The position numbers were made by a program, and so were the translations under genes. From assembly GCF_003259195.1 (NCBI RefSeq), contig NZ_QJPK01000011.1, positions 1 to 64,000 of the forward strand: a DNA stretch of 64,000 bases, given 5' to 3'. Positions 42,776-54,000 of this stretch are shown in pieces (position 1 is the first letter of the stretch; each line of letters begins with the position of its first letter). Origin of the DNA: Paracoccus sediminilitoris. GTDB lineage: Bacteria; Pseudomonadota; Alphaproteobacteria; Rhodobacterales; Rhodobacteraceae. The notes below the pieces were generated by a model. The model was given only the letters and a program-made list of their open reading frames with translations, ran no database searches and had not been told where the DNA came from.

Positions 42776-43582
42776 TCACGATGGCTTGGGGCGTACCTTG
42801 CGCCCGATCACGTCCAGGCGCGGCTCGGCCTCCAGCAGGCGGCGGGTATAGGGTTCGGCGGGGTGGTCCATGACCTGGCGCATCGGCCCGCTTTCCACGA
42901 TGCGACCGTCTTTCATGACCGCGACGCTGTCGCAGATCTGGTCCACGACGCCCAGATTGTGGGTGATGAACAGGACCCCGATGCCATGTTCGTCGCGCAG
43001 GTCCAGGATTAGCCGCAGGATCTGTTTCTGCACTGTCAGGTCCAGCGCCGAGGTCGCCTCGTCCGCGACCAGCAGGCGCGGCTTGGTGATCAGGGCGCGG
43101 GCGATGGCAATGCGCTGGCGCTGTCCGCCGCTGAATTCATGCGGAAAGCGGTCCTGATCGGCCGCGTCCAGACCCACGTCCCGCAGCAATCGGCCGACCA
43201 GGTCGCGTCGGTCGCGGCCCTTGGGGGCGGTGGTGTCCAGATGCAAAGGCTCGGCGATGATGCGGCCCACGCGGTGGCGCGGGTCCAGCGAGCCATAGGG
43301 GTCCTGGAACACCATCTGAAAATCCCGCCGCGCCTGACGCAGGTGCCGCGGCGACAGGGCGAAGATATCCCGCCCCGCGATCCGCACGCTGCCCGATGTC
43401 GGGCGGTCCAGCCCCATGACAATCCGCGCAAGCGTCGATTTTCCCGACCCCGATTCCCCCACCACCCCCAGGATCTGCTCCGGCATCAGGGTCAGCGACA
43501 CGTCGTCCAGCGCCCTGACCATGCCCTGACCCAAAGGGAAATGCCGCGACAGGCGGCTGACCTGCAACAAGGGCTGCGTCAT
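42776..43582 (-). CDS. Peptide/nickel-type ABC transporter ATP-binding protein (DppF/OppF-like)
   Basis: 268 residues: Walker A GESGSGKSTLA near 45, signature FSGGQRQRIAIARAL near 145, Walker B LLVADEATSALD, and the OppF-type C-terminus (HPAEPYTRRLLEAEP). It is one of two ATPases of the importer and overlaps the partner gene by ATGA. Confidence 0.9.
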   Translation of the reverse strand: MTQPLLQVSRLSRHFPLGQGMVRALDDVSLTLMPEQILGVVGESGSGKSTLARIVMGLDRPTSGSVRIAGRDIFALSPRHLRQARRDFQMVFQDPYGSLDPRHRVGRIIAEPLHLDTTAPKGRDRRDLVGRLLRDVGLDAADQDRFPHEFSGGQRQRIAIARALITKPRLLVADEATSALDLTVQKQILRLILDLRDEHGIGVLFITHNLGVVDQICDSVAVMKDGRIVESGPMRQVMDHPAEPYTRRLLEAEPRLDVIGRKVRPKPS

Positions 43583-44370
43583 GGGGCGTCCCTCAGCGTG
43601 GCACGGACGCGTGGGGGCAGCGCGTCCAGCAACGTGCGGGTATAGTCGTGACCGGGGCGGCGCAGGACGCGTTCGGTCGGGCCCTGTTCGATCAGCGTCC
43701 CGCGATACAGGACCAGCGTGTCATCCGCGATCCGCGCGATCACCCCCAGATCATGCGAGATCAGCATCAGCGCGATACCAAGTTCGGCAACCAGATCGTC
43801 CAGAATGTCCAAAATCTGGGCCTGGACGGTGACATCCAGCGCCGTGGTGGGTTCATCCGCGATCAGCAGGTCGGGCGTCAGCGCCAGCGCAATGGCGATC
43901 CCCACGCGCTGGCGTTGCCCGCCTGACAGTTCATGCGGGAAACTGTCGATGCGTTCGGCGGCGCGCGGGATGCGGACCATGTCCAGCAGATGCATCACCT
44001 TGGCGCGGGCGTCGCGGCGCGACAGTCCCTGGTGCAGGATCAGCCCTTCGGCGATCTGCGCCCCGATCCGCATCGCGGGGTTCAAAGCGGTCATCGGTTC
44101 CTGAAAGATCATCCCGATCCGGTTGCCGCGCAGCGCGCACAGGTCGCGTTCGGGCATGGTCAGGATGTCGCGCCCGTCAAAGCCGATGCGCCCCGTGGCG
44201 CGGGCGGTCCGGGGCAGCAGGCCCATCACGGCCAAGGCCATCACGGATTTCCCCGACCCGGATTCGCCCACGACCCCAAGCGTCCGGCCGCGTGCCAGCG
44301 ACAGGTCGATGCCGTTCAGCGCCGGCCTTTCGCCGAAGGTTACGCGCAGATTGCGGATACTCAGCATCAT
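43579..44370 (-). CDS. Peptide/nickel-type ABC transporter ATP-binding protein (DppD/OppD-like)
   Basis: 263 residues: Walker A GESGSGKSVMA, GMIFQEPMTALNPAMRIG Q-loop, LSGGQRQRVGIAIAL signature, LLIADEPTTALDVTVQ Walker B, and the PGHDYTRTLLDALP end. It pairs with the downstream ATPase. A second ATG one codon in is equally possible. Confidence 0.9.
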   Translation of the reverse strand: MMLSIRNLRVTFGERPALNGIDLSLARGRTLGVVGESGSGKSVMALAVMGLLPRTARATGRIGFDGRDILTMPERDLCALRGNRIGMIFQEPMTALNPAMRIGAQIAEGLILHQGLSRRDARAKVMHLLDMVRIPRAAERIDSFPHELSGGQRQRVGIAIALALTPDLLIADEPTTALDVTVQAQILDILDDLVAELGIALMLISHDLGVIARIADDTLVLYRGTLIEQGPTERVLRRPGHDYTRTLLDALPPRVRATLRDAP

Positions 44371-45181
44371 CCGGCCTGCCCCCGTCGCGGATCGGTCAGG
44401 TCGCGCAGCCCGTCACCCAAAAGGTTCAGCCCCAGCACCGTGACCGCAATGGCCAGCCCCGGCGCCAGCACCAGATGCGGCGCCGCGGCCAGATAGGTCT
44501 GGCTTTCCGACAGCATCCGGCCCCAGCTGGGGGTGGGGGGCGACACACCCATGCCCAGGAAGGACAGGCCCGCCTCGGACAGGATGGCAAGACCGGTCTG
44601 GATGGCCAGCTGCACGATGATCTGCGGCAGGATGTTCGGCAGCACATGTTCCGCCGTGATGCGTATGTCGTTCTTGCCGGCCATGCGGGCGGCGCTGATA
44701 TAATCGCGCGCCCAGATCTGGATCGCGGCGGCGCGGCTGATGCGGGCAAAGACCGGCACCATGAAGACCCCGATCGCGGTGATCGCGGTCACCGCGCCCG
44801 GTCCCATCAGCGCCCCCAGAAGGATCGCCGACAGGATCGGCGGAAAGGCGAACAGCACGCCGTTGAAACCCATGACCAGCCGTTCCGCCCGCCCGCCCCT
44901 GGCCGCCGCCGTCACCCCCAGCAGCGTGCCCGCCGCGCCGCCGATGGCCGTTGCCAGCATCGCGATGCCAAGCGACGTCCAGGCCCCCGCCATGATGATC
45001 GACAGGACGTCGCGGCCGATCGGGTCGGTCCCGAACCAATGCGCCGCATCCGGGGCCTGCAGGCGGGCCACGATGTTCATCGCCGTGGGGTCGGCGGGCG
45101 TCCAGACGCGGCTCAGCACCGCCGCCCCCACCATGATGGCGGTGATCGCCGCGCCCAGGATCAGCGATTTCGGCAGGCGCA

Positions 45182-45182
<1 letters not shown>
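44367..45182 (-). CDS. Peptide/nickel-type ABC transporter permease (DppC/OppC-like)
   Basis: 271 residues with six predicted helices. It contains HWFGTDPIGRDVLS, ERLVMGFNGVLFAFPPILSAI and the EAA loop YISAARMAGKNDIRITAEHVLPN. Its ATG shares a base with the stop of the other permease gene (TGATG), so the longer frame upstream is not needed. Confidence 0.9.
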
Positions 45183-46150
<968 letters not shown>

Positions 46151-46157
46151 CGGCGGA

Positions 46158-47654
46158 TCACTGGGACCAGCGGATATCGGTCATGTCATTGGCGGGCACC
46201 GGCCCGTTTTCCCAGACACCCTCCAGGCCCGCCTTCCAGACGCCCAGCTTGGGATAGGAAAACAGGAACAGCGCGGGCAGATCGCGGGCCAGCATGTCCT
46301 GCGCGGCCTGATAGCCCGCCGCCCGCTCTTCCTCAGAGGTGGCGGCGGCGATGGTGGCCATCTGGTCGCGGAAGGCGGGGCTGTCATAGTTGAAGTAATA
46401 GGGATCGCGGGCATAGATGCCGATATCCAGCGGCTCGGCATGGCCGATGATGGTCATGTCGTAATTCCTGTCCGTGAACACGTCCTGGATCCAGGCGGCC
46501 GGAAAATCCGAGGTCTGGATATTGGCCGTCACGCCCACCTGCGCAAAGAAGGCCTGCAGGATCTCGGCCGAGCGTTGGGCATAGTCGCGGTTTGGCACCT
46601 TGAAATCAAAGCTGAAGCCCTCGGCATGCCCCGCCTCGGCCAGCAGCGCCTTGGCCTTTTCGGGGTCATAGGGAAACAGCGCGGTCAGGTCTTGGTAGAA
46701 CGGGTTGGCGGGCGAAAAATGCGACCCGATCGGCGTGCCCTGGCCGGCGCTGACGACCTGGACCAAGTCGGGCCGGTCGATGGCCATCATCAACGCCTGA
46801 CGGACGCGCGGATCGTCAAAGGGGGGGCGGTCGTTGTTCATGCCGGCCACCACCTCCATCTCTCCGGCGCCCGCGACGGCGGTGAAGGCGGGGTCGGTCG
46901 TGAACTGGTCGAAGAGTTCGGGCGCGCTGAGGTCGCCGACGATGTCCACCTGCCCCGATTGCAGGGCCGCCGCCTGCGCCTGCGCATCTCCGATGAAACG
47001 GGCCGTCACCCGCGATATCGCCGGTGCTTCGCCCCAGTAACCGTCCCATGCCGACATGATGACCCGGTCGCCCTTGCGCCATTCATCGACCTTGAAGGGA
47101 CCGGTGCCGACGGGGGCGGTTCCGTTCGTTTCGGCGCTGGAGGGTTCGACCATGACGGCGGCCGGATGGCCCAGCCAATAAAGCAGGTCGGCATTGCGTT
47201 CCGACAGCGTCAGGATCAACGTCGCCGGATCGGGGGCCTGCACATCGGCGATGGCGGTGTAATTGGCCTTCTGGCCGTTGGTCGAGGTTTCGGACAGGAT
47301 GCGCTCGATGGTGAATTTCGCGGTGGCGCTGTCGAAGGCCTTGCCGTTCTGGAAGATGACGCCGTCGCGCAGCGTGAAGGTATAGGTCAGCCCGTCATCC
47401 GCGATGGCCCATTCCGTGGCCAGTTGCGGCACGATCCGGCCGTCACGGTCCATGGCGACCAGCCCCTCGAAGACGTTCTGCCAAGTGACCTGCCCCGCCG
47501 CCACCGGCGATGAAACCGTCGGGTCCAGACCCTGAGGTTCGACCGATTGGGCGAATGTCACCGCATCCGCGTCCTGCGCCCTGGCGGGCGCGGTGGCCGA
47601 CAGAATGATGGCAAGGCAGGCGCCGGCCAGCGGTCGATGGGGTATGGTCATCAT
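46158..47654 (-). CDS. Peptide/nickel-type ABC substrate-binding protein
   Basis: 498 residues, SBP_bac_5 family. Sec signal peptide (GACLAIILSATAPARAQ), then the domain order of OppA/DppA-like binders: QSVEPQGLDPTVSSPVAAGQV, YTFTLRDGVIFQNGKAFDSATAKFTIERIL, PVGTGPFKVDEWRKGDRVIM, and PFDDPRVRQALMMAIDRPDLV. It is first of the operon binding protein-B-C-D-F-amidase. It may bind a peptide, amide or opine; the amidase favours a compound with an amide bond. Two adjacent ATGs are possible starts. Confidence 0.9.
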   Translation of the reverse strand: MMTIPHRPLAGACLAIILSATAPARAQDADAVTFAQSVEPQGLDPTVSSPVAAGQVTWQNVFEGLVAMDRDGRIVPQLATEWAIADDGLTYTFTLRDGVIFQNGKAFDSATAKFTIERILSETSTNGQKANYTAIADVQAPDPATLILTLSERNADLLYWLGHPAAVMVEPSSAETNGTAPVGTGPFKVDEWRKGDRVIMSAWDGYWGEAPAISRVTARFIGDAQAQAAALQSGQVDIVGDLSAPELFDQFTTDPAFTAVAGAGEMEVVAGMNNDRPPFDDPRVRQALMMAIDRPDLVQVVSAGQGTPIGSHFSPANPFYQDLTALFPYDPEKAKALLAEAGHAEGFSFDFKVPNRDYAQRSAEILQAFFAQVGVTANIQTSDFPAAWIQDVFTDRNYDMTIIGHAEPLDIGIYARDPYYFNYDSPAFRDQMATIAAATSEEERAAGYQAAQDMLARDLPALFLFSYPKLGVWKAGLEGVWENGPVPANDMTDIRWSQ

Positions 47655-48091
47655 GTTATCCCTGTCCGAGGACACGAAGGGTCCGCTTCGGTTCGTTCCA
47701 ATGTGACCAAACTGGACATGCAGGCAACCGTCTTGTGGAACGGCATGCGCGGTCACGGTGCTGCGAAAACCCTGACATCGCCACAAGGCGCGTGCAACCG
47801 CAAGCATCCGACCGAACCCGGGGACCGTGCTATCGACGTCGCCGCATCTTGGCGCGGTGGGTCTGCCGGTCGCCGTCATGTCCCACCGCCCACGCGACAA
47901 GAGACTTGCCGACACAACGGGCAGTTGACCATCCTTCGGACATTTTTTCGTCAAAATGCCGTTACGAAACTTCGTTAACCATGTTGGCAAAAGCTGGCCC
48001 GGCCAGTGCCATCGTCTTTCCGCTGATGTCTGCGGGGCCCTGCGATCAGGCGTCCTGCGGCATGCCTGCCCCATCACAGTAAGGCTCTCCG
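47655..48091. other. Divergent intergenic region upstream of the large secreted protein
   Basis: 437 nt, GC-rich except for an AT-rich patch at 47935-47995. That patch has TTGACC (47925-47930), three CGTCA/CGTTA words at 47949, 47960 and 47973, and a near-palindrome GTTACGAA-ACTTCGTTAAC (47961-47979). It probably contains promoters for both flanking genes. I see no gene in it. Confidence 0.5.
47948..47979 (+). promoter_or_regulatory. PHO-box-like direct repeats upstream of nuclease/nucleotidase gene
   Basis: TCGTCAA-AATG-CCGTTAC is followed by TCGTTAA. Words of 7 nt spaced by 11 then 13 nt recall PhoB sites (CTGTCAT repeats), though only the GTCA/GTTA core matches. The encoded nucleic-acid-degrading enzyme makes phosphate control reasonable. 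Confidence 0.3.
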
Positions 48092-51000
48092 ATGACCGCG
48101 ATCTTCATCAACGAATTCCACTATGACAATGCCGGCGCCGACGAGGGAGAGTTCATCGAGATCGCAGGACCCGCGGGCACCGACCTGACGGGGTGGAGCG
48201 TCGCTCTCTATAACGGCAACAACGGCGCGATGTATGGCACGCTGCCGCTGTCGGGCGTGCTGTCGGATATGGGGCAGGGTTATGGCACGCTGACGGTCGC
48301 AGCGCCGGGCATCCAGAACGGATCGCCCGATGCCATTGCGCTGGTCGATGGCGCGGGCGCGGTCGTGCAGTTCCTGGGATATGAAGGCATCATGACGGCG
48401 GTGGACGGCCCCGCGATGGGCATGACCTCGGTCGATGTGGGCGTGGCCGAGGATGGCGGCACGGGCATCGGCATGTCGCTGCAGCTGACCGGGTCGGGTT
48501 CGCAGGCAAGCGATTTCACCTGGGCGGCCTCGGCGGATGCGACCCCCGGTGCGGCCAATGCGGGGCAGGATTTCGTGTCGGGTCCCTCCGTCACCACCTA
48601 TGCCATTGCAGACGTGCAGATTGCCGAGGGTGACGACGGCATCGCCCAGATGGTCTTCACCGTCACCCGCAGCGACGGCGCGGGCGCCGCCAGCCTTGAT
48701 TTCGCGACCGCGGACGGCACCGCCACCGCAGGCAGTGACTATGCCGCCGCGTCGGGCACGGTCGATTTCGCCGATGGCCAGACCAGCGCCACCATCCAGA
48801 TCGCCATCACCGGCGATACCGATCCCGAATTGCCCGAAACCTTCAGCGTCACCCTGACCGACCCCACCGGCACCCTGTCGATCACCCAGGCCACCGCCCT
48901 AGGTACGATCCTGAATGACGAGGTCACGTTGATTTCCACCATCCAAGGGAATGCCGAAACACAGGGCGCGAACCCGGCTGGCGCATATGACAACCAAGAT
49001 GCCAGCCCGCTGGTCGGGCAGGTCGTGACCGTCGATGCCATCGTCGTGGGTGATTTCCAAGATGGCGACGGCGACCAGGGGCGCAGCTTGGGCGGTTTCT
49101 ATCTGCAGGAACAGGATGCGGATGCCGACGGCGATGCGGGGACGTCCGAAGGGATCTTCGTCTTCGACGGCGGCTTTGGCACCGATGTTCAGATCGGTGA
49201 CCGCGTGCGCGTCACCGGCACGGTCGGCGAATATTTCGGCCAGACCCAGATCGGCAGCGTCACCGACGTGCAGGTCCTGTCGCAGGGCAACCCGATGCCG
49301 ACGGCGGCGGTGCTGCAACTGGGCGGCGATGTCTCGCGCGATCAGTCGGGTGGCTATCAGGCCGATCTGGAGGCGCATGAGGGGATGTTGGTCACCGTGC
49401 CCGACACGCTGACCATCACCGAACAGTTCCAGCTGGACCGCTTCAACGAGATCACGCTGTTCGACACCAACGGCTTTGAGCAGACCGGCCCGGGCGATAC
49501 GACCATCACCGGCGAACGCCCCTTCACCTACAGCCAGTTCAATACCCCCGATGCCGCCGGGAACGACGCCTATCTGCAGGAGGTCGGCAGCCGTCAGGTC
49601 GTCTATGATGACGGTCTGAACCAGCAGAACCAGCCGATCGGCAATCTGGACGGGTTCCAGGGATATTCCGACGCGACCGCACCCTCGATGGGTGACACGG
49701 TCACGAACCTGACGGGCGTTCTGGATTACCAATGGGCGGGCAGCGCAACCTCGGGGGCGACCTGGCGCATCCGGGCGACGCAGGACGGGCAGAACACGTT
49801 CGAGGACACGAACCCCCGTCCCGACGCCATCGCCGAGGTGGCAGGCGACATCAAGATCGCCAGCATGAACGTGCTGAACTTCTTCACCTCGATCGATGGG
49901 TCGGGCAACGAAGGCGTGGGGCCGGGTCTTGACCAGCAGGGTCGCGGCGCCGACAGCGTCGAGGAATACGACCGCCAGCTGGACAAGCTGACCACCGCCA
50001 TCGAGGGCACGGGCGCCCATGTCATCGGGCTGGTCGAACTGGAAAACGATTTCCTTGACCCCGGCATGGCCCCGGGGGCGAACGGCGCGCAGGGCGACCG
50101 GGGCCTGCCCATCGCGGCCATCGTCGCATCGCTGAACGAAAGCGCTGGCGCACAGATCTGGGCCTGGGTCGATCCGGGCAGCGAATTCGTGGGCGACGAC
50201 GCCATCGCCGGCGGCCTGATCTATCGCGCCGACATGGTGCAGGTGGCACCGGGCACCGCGCCCGCCTTCCTGACCGACGCGCAGGTCGATCCGGCGCTGC
50301 TGGCGCAGAGCAGCACGGGCAGCATCTTCGACGGTCCCTCGACCAGCCGCGCGTCGCTGGCGACCACTTTCGAGACGCTGTCGGGCGGCGACCAGATGAC
50401 CGTCGTGGTCAACCATTTCAAATCCAAGGGCGGCACCGGCGACGGCGCGGATGCCGATGCGGGCGACGGTGCGGGCAACTTCAACAACCAGCGCCTGCTG
50501 GCCGCGCAGGCGCTGGACGACTGGCTGGGGACGAACCCGACCGGGTCCGACACGCCGAACATGCTGTTGCTGGGCGACCTGAATTCCTATGCGTCCGAAG
50601 ATCCGCTGGCCTATCTGATAGACACGGCGGGCTTCGTCGATCTGGCCGCCGAATTCGTGGAACTGGGCTATTCCTACCTGTTCGACGCGATGCTGGGGGG
50701 GCTGGACTATGCCCTGGCCTCGCTCGAGATGTTCAACCACATCGTCGATGCGATCGAATGGAACATCAATTCGGACGAAGCCGACGCGCTGGATTACAAC
50801 CTTGATTTCGGTCGCGATCCTTCGATTTTTGACGGCGACACGCCCTATCGCGCCTCGGACCACGACCCGATCGTGGTGGGCATCGATTTCGACCAGGATG
50901 ACAGCCCCGTCACGCCCGAAATCTATGACGGCGCAACCTTCGAAGGCGATACCGCCCCCACCGGCGCGCTGACCCTGGATCACAAGGGGTCCTTCGACCT

Positions 51001-54000
51001 GGCCGGGGCCGAGATCGCCGCCCATACGGGCGGGCGTCTTTACGTGACCGCATCCTCAGGCCTGCAGATCGTGGACATCACCGACCCCGTGGCCCCGGTT
51101 CTGGCCAAGTCCATCGACTTCACTGGGACGGATTACGGGTTCGCGACGACCGACATCACCTCGGTCGCGACGAACGGCAACCTTGTGGCGGTGGCGCTGC
51201 CCGCCGACCCCAAGACCGATCCCGGGCAGGTGGTCATCCTGGATCTGGACGGCAATCTAGTCACCAGCTTCGACGTCGGCGCGCTGCCCGACATGCTGAC
51301 CTTCACCCCCGACGGCACCAAGCTGCTGGTCGCCAATGAAGGCGAGCCCACCGACCTGTCGCTGTCGAACCCCAAGGGTGGCGTTTCCGTTATCGACCTT
51401 GCGACGGGCACCGTCACCCAGGTCGACTTCACCGCCTTCGATGGTCAGGAAAATGCCCTGCGCCAAGCCGGCGTGCGGATTTTCGACGGCCAAAGCGTAT
51501 CCGACGATCTGGAACCGGAATATATCGCCGTTTCTGCCGACGGGCTGACCGCGATGGTCACCCTGCAAGAGGCGAATGCCGTCGCGGTCCTGGACCTGAC
51601 CACCAACAGCTTCGACCGCATCGTGCCGCTTGGCGGCAAGGATTTCGCGGGGCTCCTGGCCGATTTCTCGGACCGTGACGACGGGATCAACCTGACGACC
51701 GGCAATCCGGTGATCGGGCAGTTCATGCCGGACGCGATCTCCTCCTATACCGGTGCGGATGGGCGCGACTATTATGTCATCGCCAATGAAGGCGACGACC
51801 GCGACGATTTCGTCCCCGAAGGCGACAGCACGCGCCTGCAGGACGTCGTCCTTGACCCGACCGCATTCCCCGATGCTGAAAGCCTGCAGGCCGACGGCAA
51901 TCTGGGTCGTCTGAACGTGTCGGGATCGTCGCTGCTGGACGGCGACATCGACGGCGATGGCGATATTGACCAGATCCTGACCTATGGCGGGCGGTCCTTC
52001 TCGATCCTGGATCTGGACGGCCGGATGGTCTTTGACAGCGGCGATGCGCTGGAACGCATCCTGGCCGAACAGTATCCCGATCTGTGGGATGACGGTCGGT
52101 CGGACAACAAGGGGCCAGAACCCGAAGGCGTGACCATCGGCCAGATCGGCGACAGCACCTATGCCTTCGTCGGGCTGGAACGCGCCAACACCACGATGAT
52201 CTTTGACATCACCGATACCGCCAATGTCAGCTTTGTCACCGCAGCCGGACAGGCCGGCGATACCGCCCCCGAAGGCACGCTGTTCATCCCCGCCGAGGAC
52301 AGCCCGACCGGCGAGGCGCTGTATATCGTCACGAACGAGGGTTCCGCGACGATCGGCATCTATGGGGTCGAGGAGACGCAGGCCCCGGTTTCGGAAACCT
52401 TCACGCTGGAACTGCTGCATTTCTCGGACCAGGAGGGATCGACCGGCGCGCTGGCCGACGCCCCGAACCTGTCGGCGGTGCTGAACGGGCTGCGCGGCCA
52501 GGATCTGGGCGGCGACGGCATTGCCGACAACACGCTGACACTGTCCTCGGGCGATGCCTTCATTGGCTCGCCCTTCTATGACGCATCGCAGGCGGTTTTC
52601 GGGTCCAAGGGCATCGGCGACATCCAGATCCAGAACGAACTGGGCGTGCAGGCCATGTCGCTTGGCAATCATGAATTCGATTTCGGCACCGCCAACCTGG
52701 CGGGCCTGATCAGCGGCGATGCACCGGGCGACATTCTGGGCGCGGATTTTGCGGGCGCGATGTTCCCCTATCTGTCGGCGAACCTGGATTTCTCGACCGA
52801 TCCCAACCTTGCGGGGCTGGAGGTCGCGGGCGGTCAGGCGCCGCAGGCGGGCACCATCACCTCGTCGGTCGTGATGTCGATGGACAGCGAACAGACCGGC
52901 CAGACGGAACTGGTGGGCATCGTCGGGGCCACCACGCCCACCTTGGCGCGGATCGCGTCCTCGGGGTCGGTGGGCATTGCGCCGGGTGCGTTCGACAACA
53001 ACCCGACCCCCGAGCAGCTGGACGCTTTGGCCGCTGAAATCCAGGCCGAGGTCGACGCCCTGCTGGCTGCCAATCCCGGCATGGACAAAGTCATCCTGCT
53101 GGCCCACATGCAGGTCCTGGGCATCGAGGAACAGCTGGCGCCGCGCCTGTCGGGCGTCGATGTCATCGTGGCGGGCGGTTCGAACACCCGCCTTCTGGAC
53201 GAGGATGACCGCCCGCGCGACGGCGACAGCGTGCAGGGCCGGTACCCGATCTTCACCACCGATGCCGATGGCAACCCGATCGCAGTCGTGAACACCGATG
53301 GCAGCTATAAATATGTCGGCCGGCTGGTCGTCGATTTCGACGCTGACGGGCATATCATTCCCGAAAGCTATGACGCGGCAGTGTCGGGTGCCTATGCGAC
53401 CGACAACCAGAGCGTCGCCGATCTGGGCGCCGAGGATCTGGTCGATCCCGAGATCCAGGCGATCGTCGATCAGCTGGAGGATCAGATCGTCGCCACCCAG
53501 TCCAACGTCTTCGGCTATTCCAACGTCTTCCTGAACGGCAACCGCACGGGCACCGCGATAGCGACCGATCCGGACGGTGTGCGCACGCAGGAAACCAACC
53601 TGGGCAACCTGACCGCGATGGCCAACCTGGATTACGCCAGGGATTATGACAGCAGCGTCATGGTCTCGATCAAGAATGGCGGCGGGATCCGCGCCTCGAT
53701 CGGCGAAACGGTAGTGCCCGCCGGTGCCACGGCGCCCATCCGCCTGCCCAATGGCGAACTGATCGATGGCGAGGGCAACGTGATCAAGCCTGCGGGTGCG
53801 ATCTCGCAGAACGACATCGCTTCGGCGCTGGCCTTCAACAACGGGCTGTCGTTGGTCACCATGTCCCCGGCCGAACTGCTGCAGGTTCTGGAACATGCGG
53901 CAGCCTCGGCGGGGGGCGGCGCCTTCGGGCAATTCGCGGGCATCAGCTTCAGCTTCGATCCCGACCTGCCTGCCGGGGAGCGCGTGACGCAGGCCGATAT

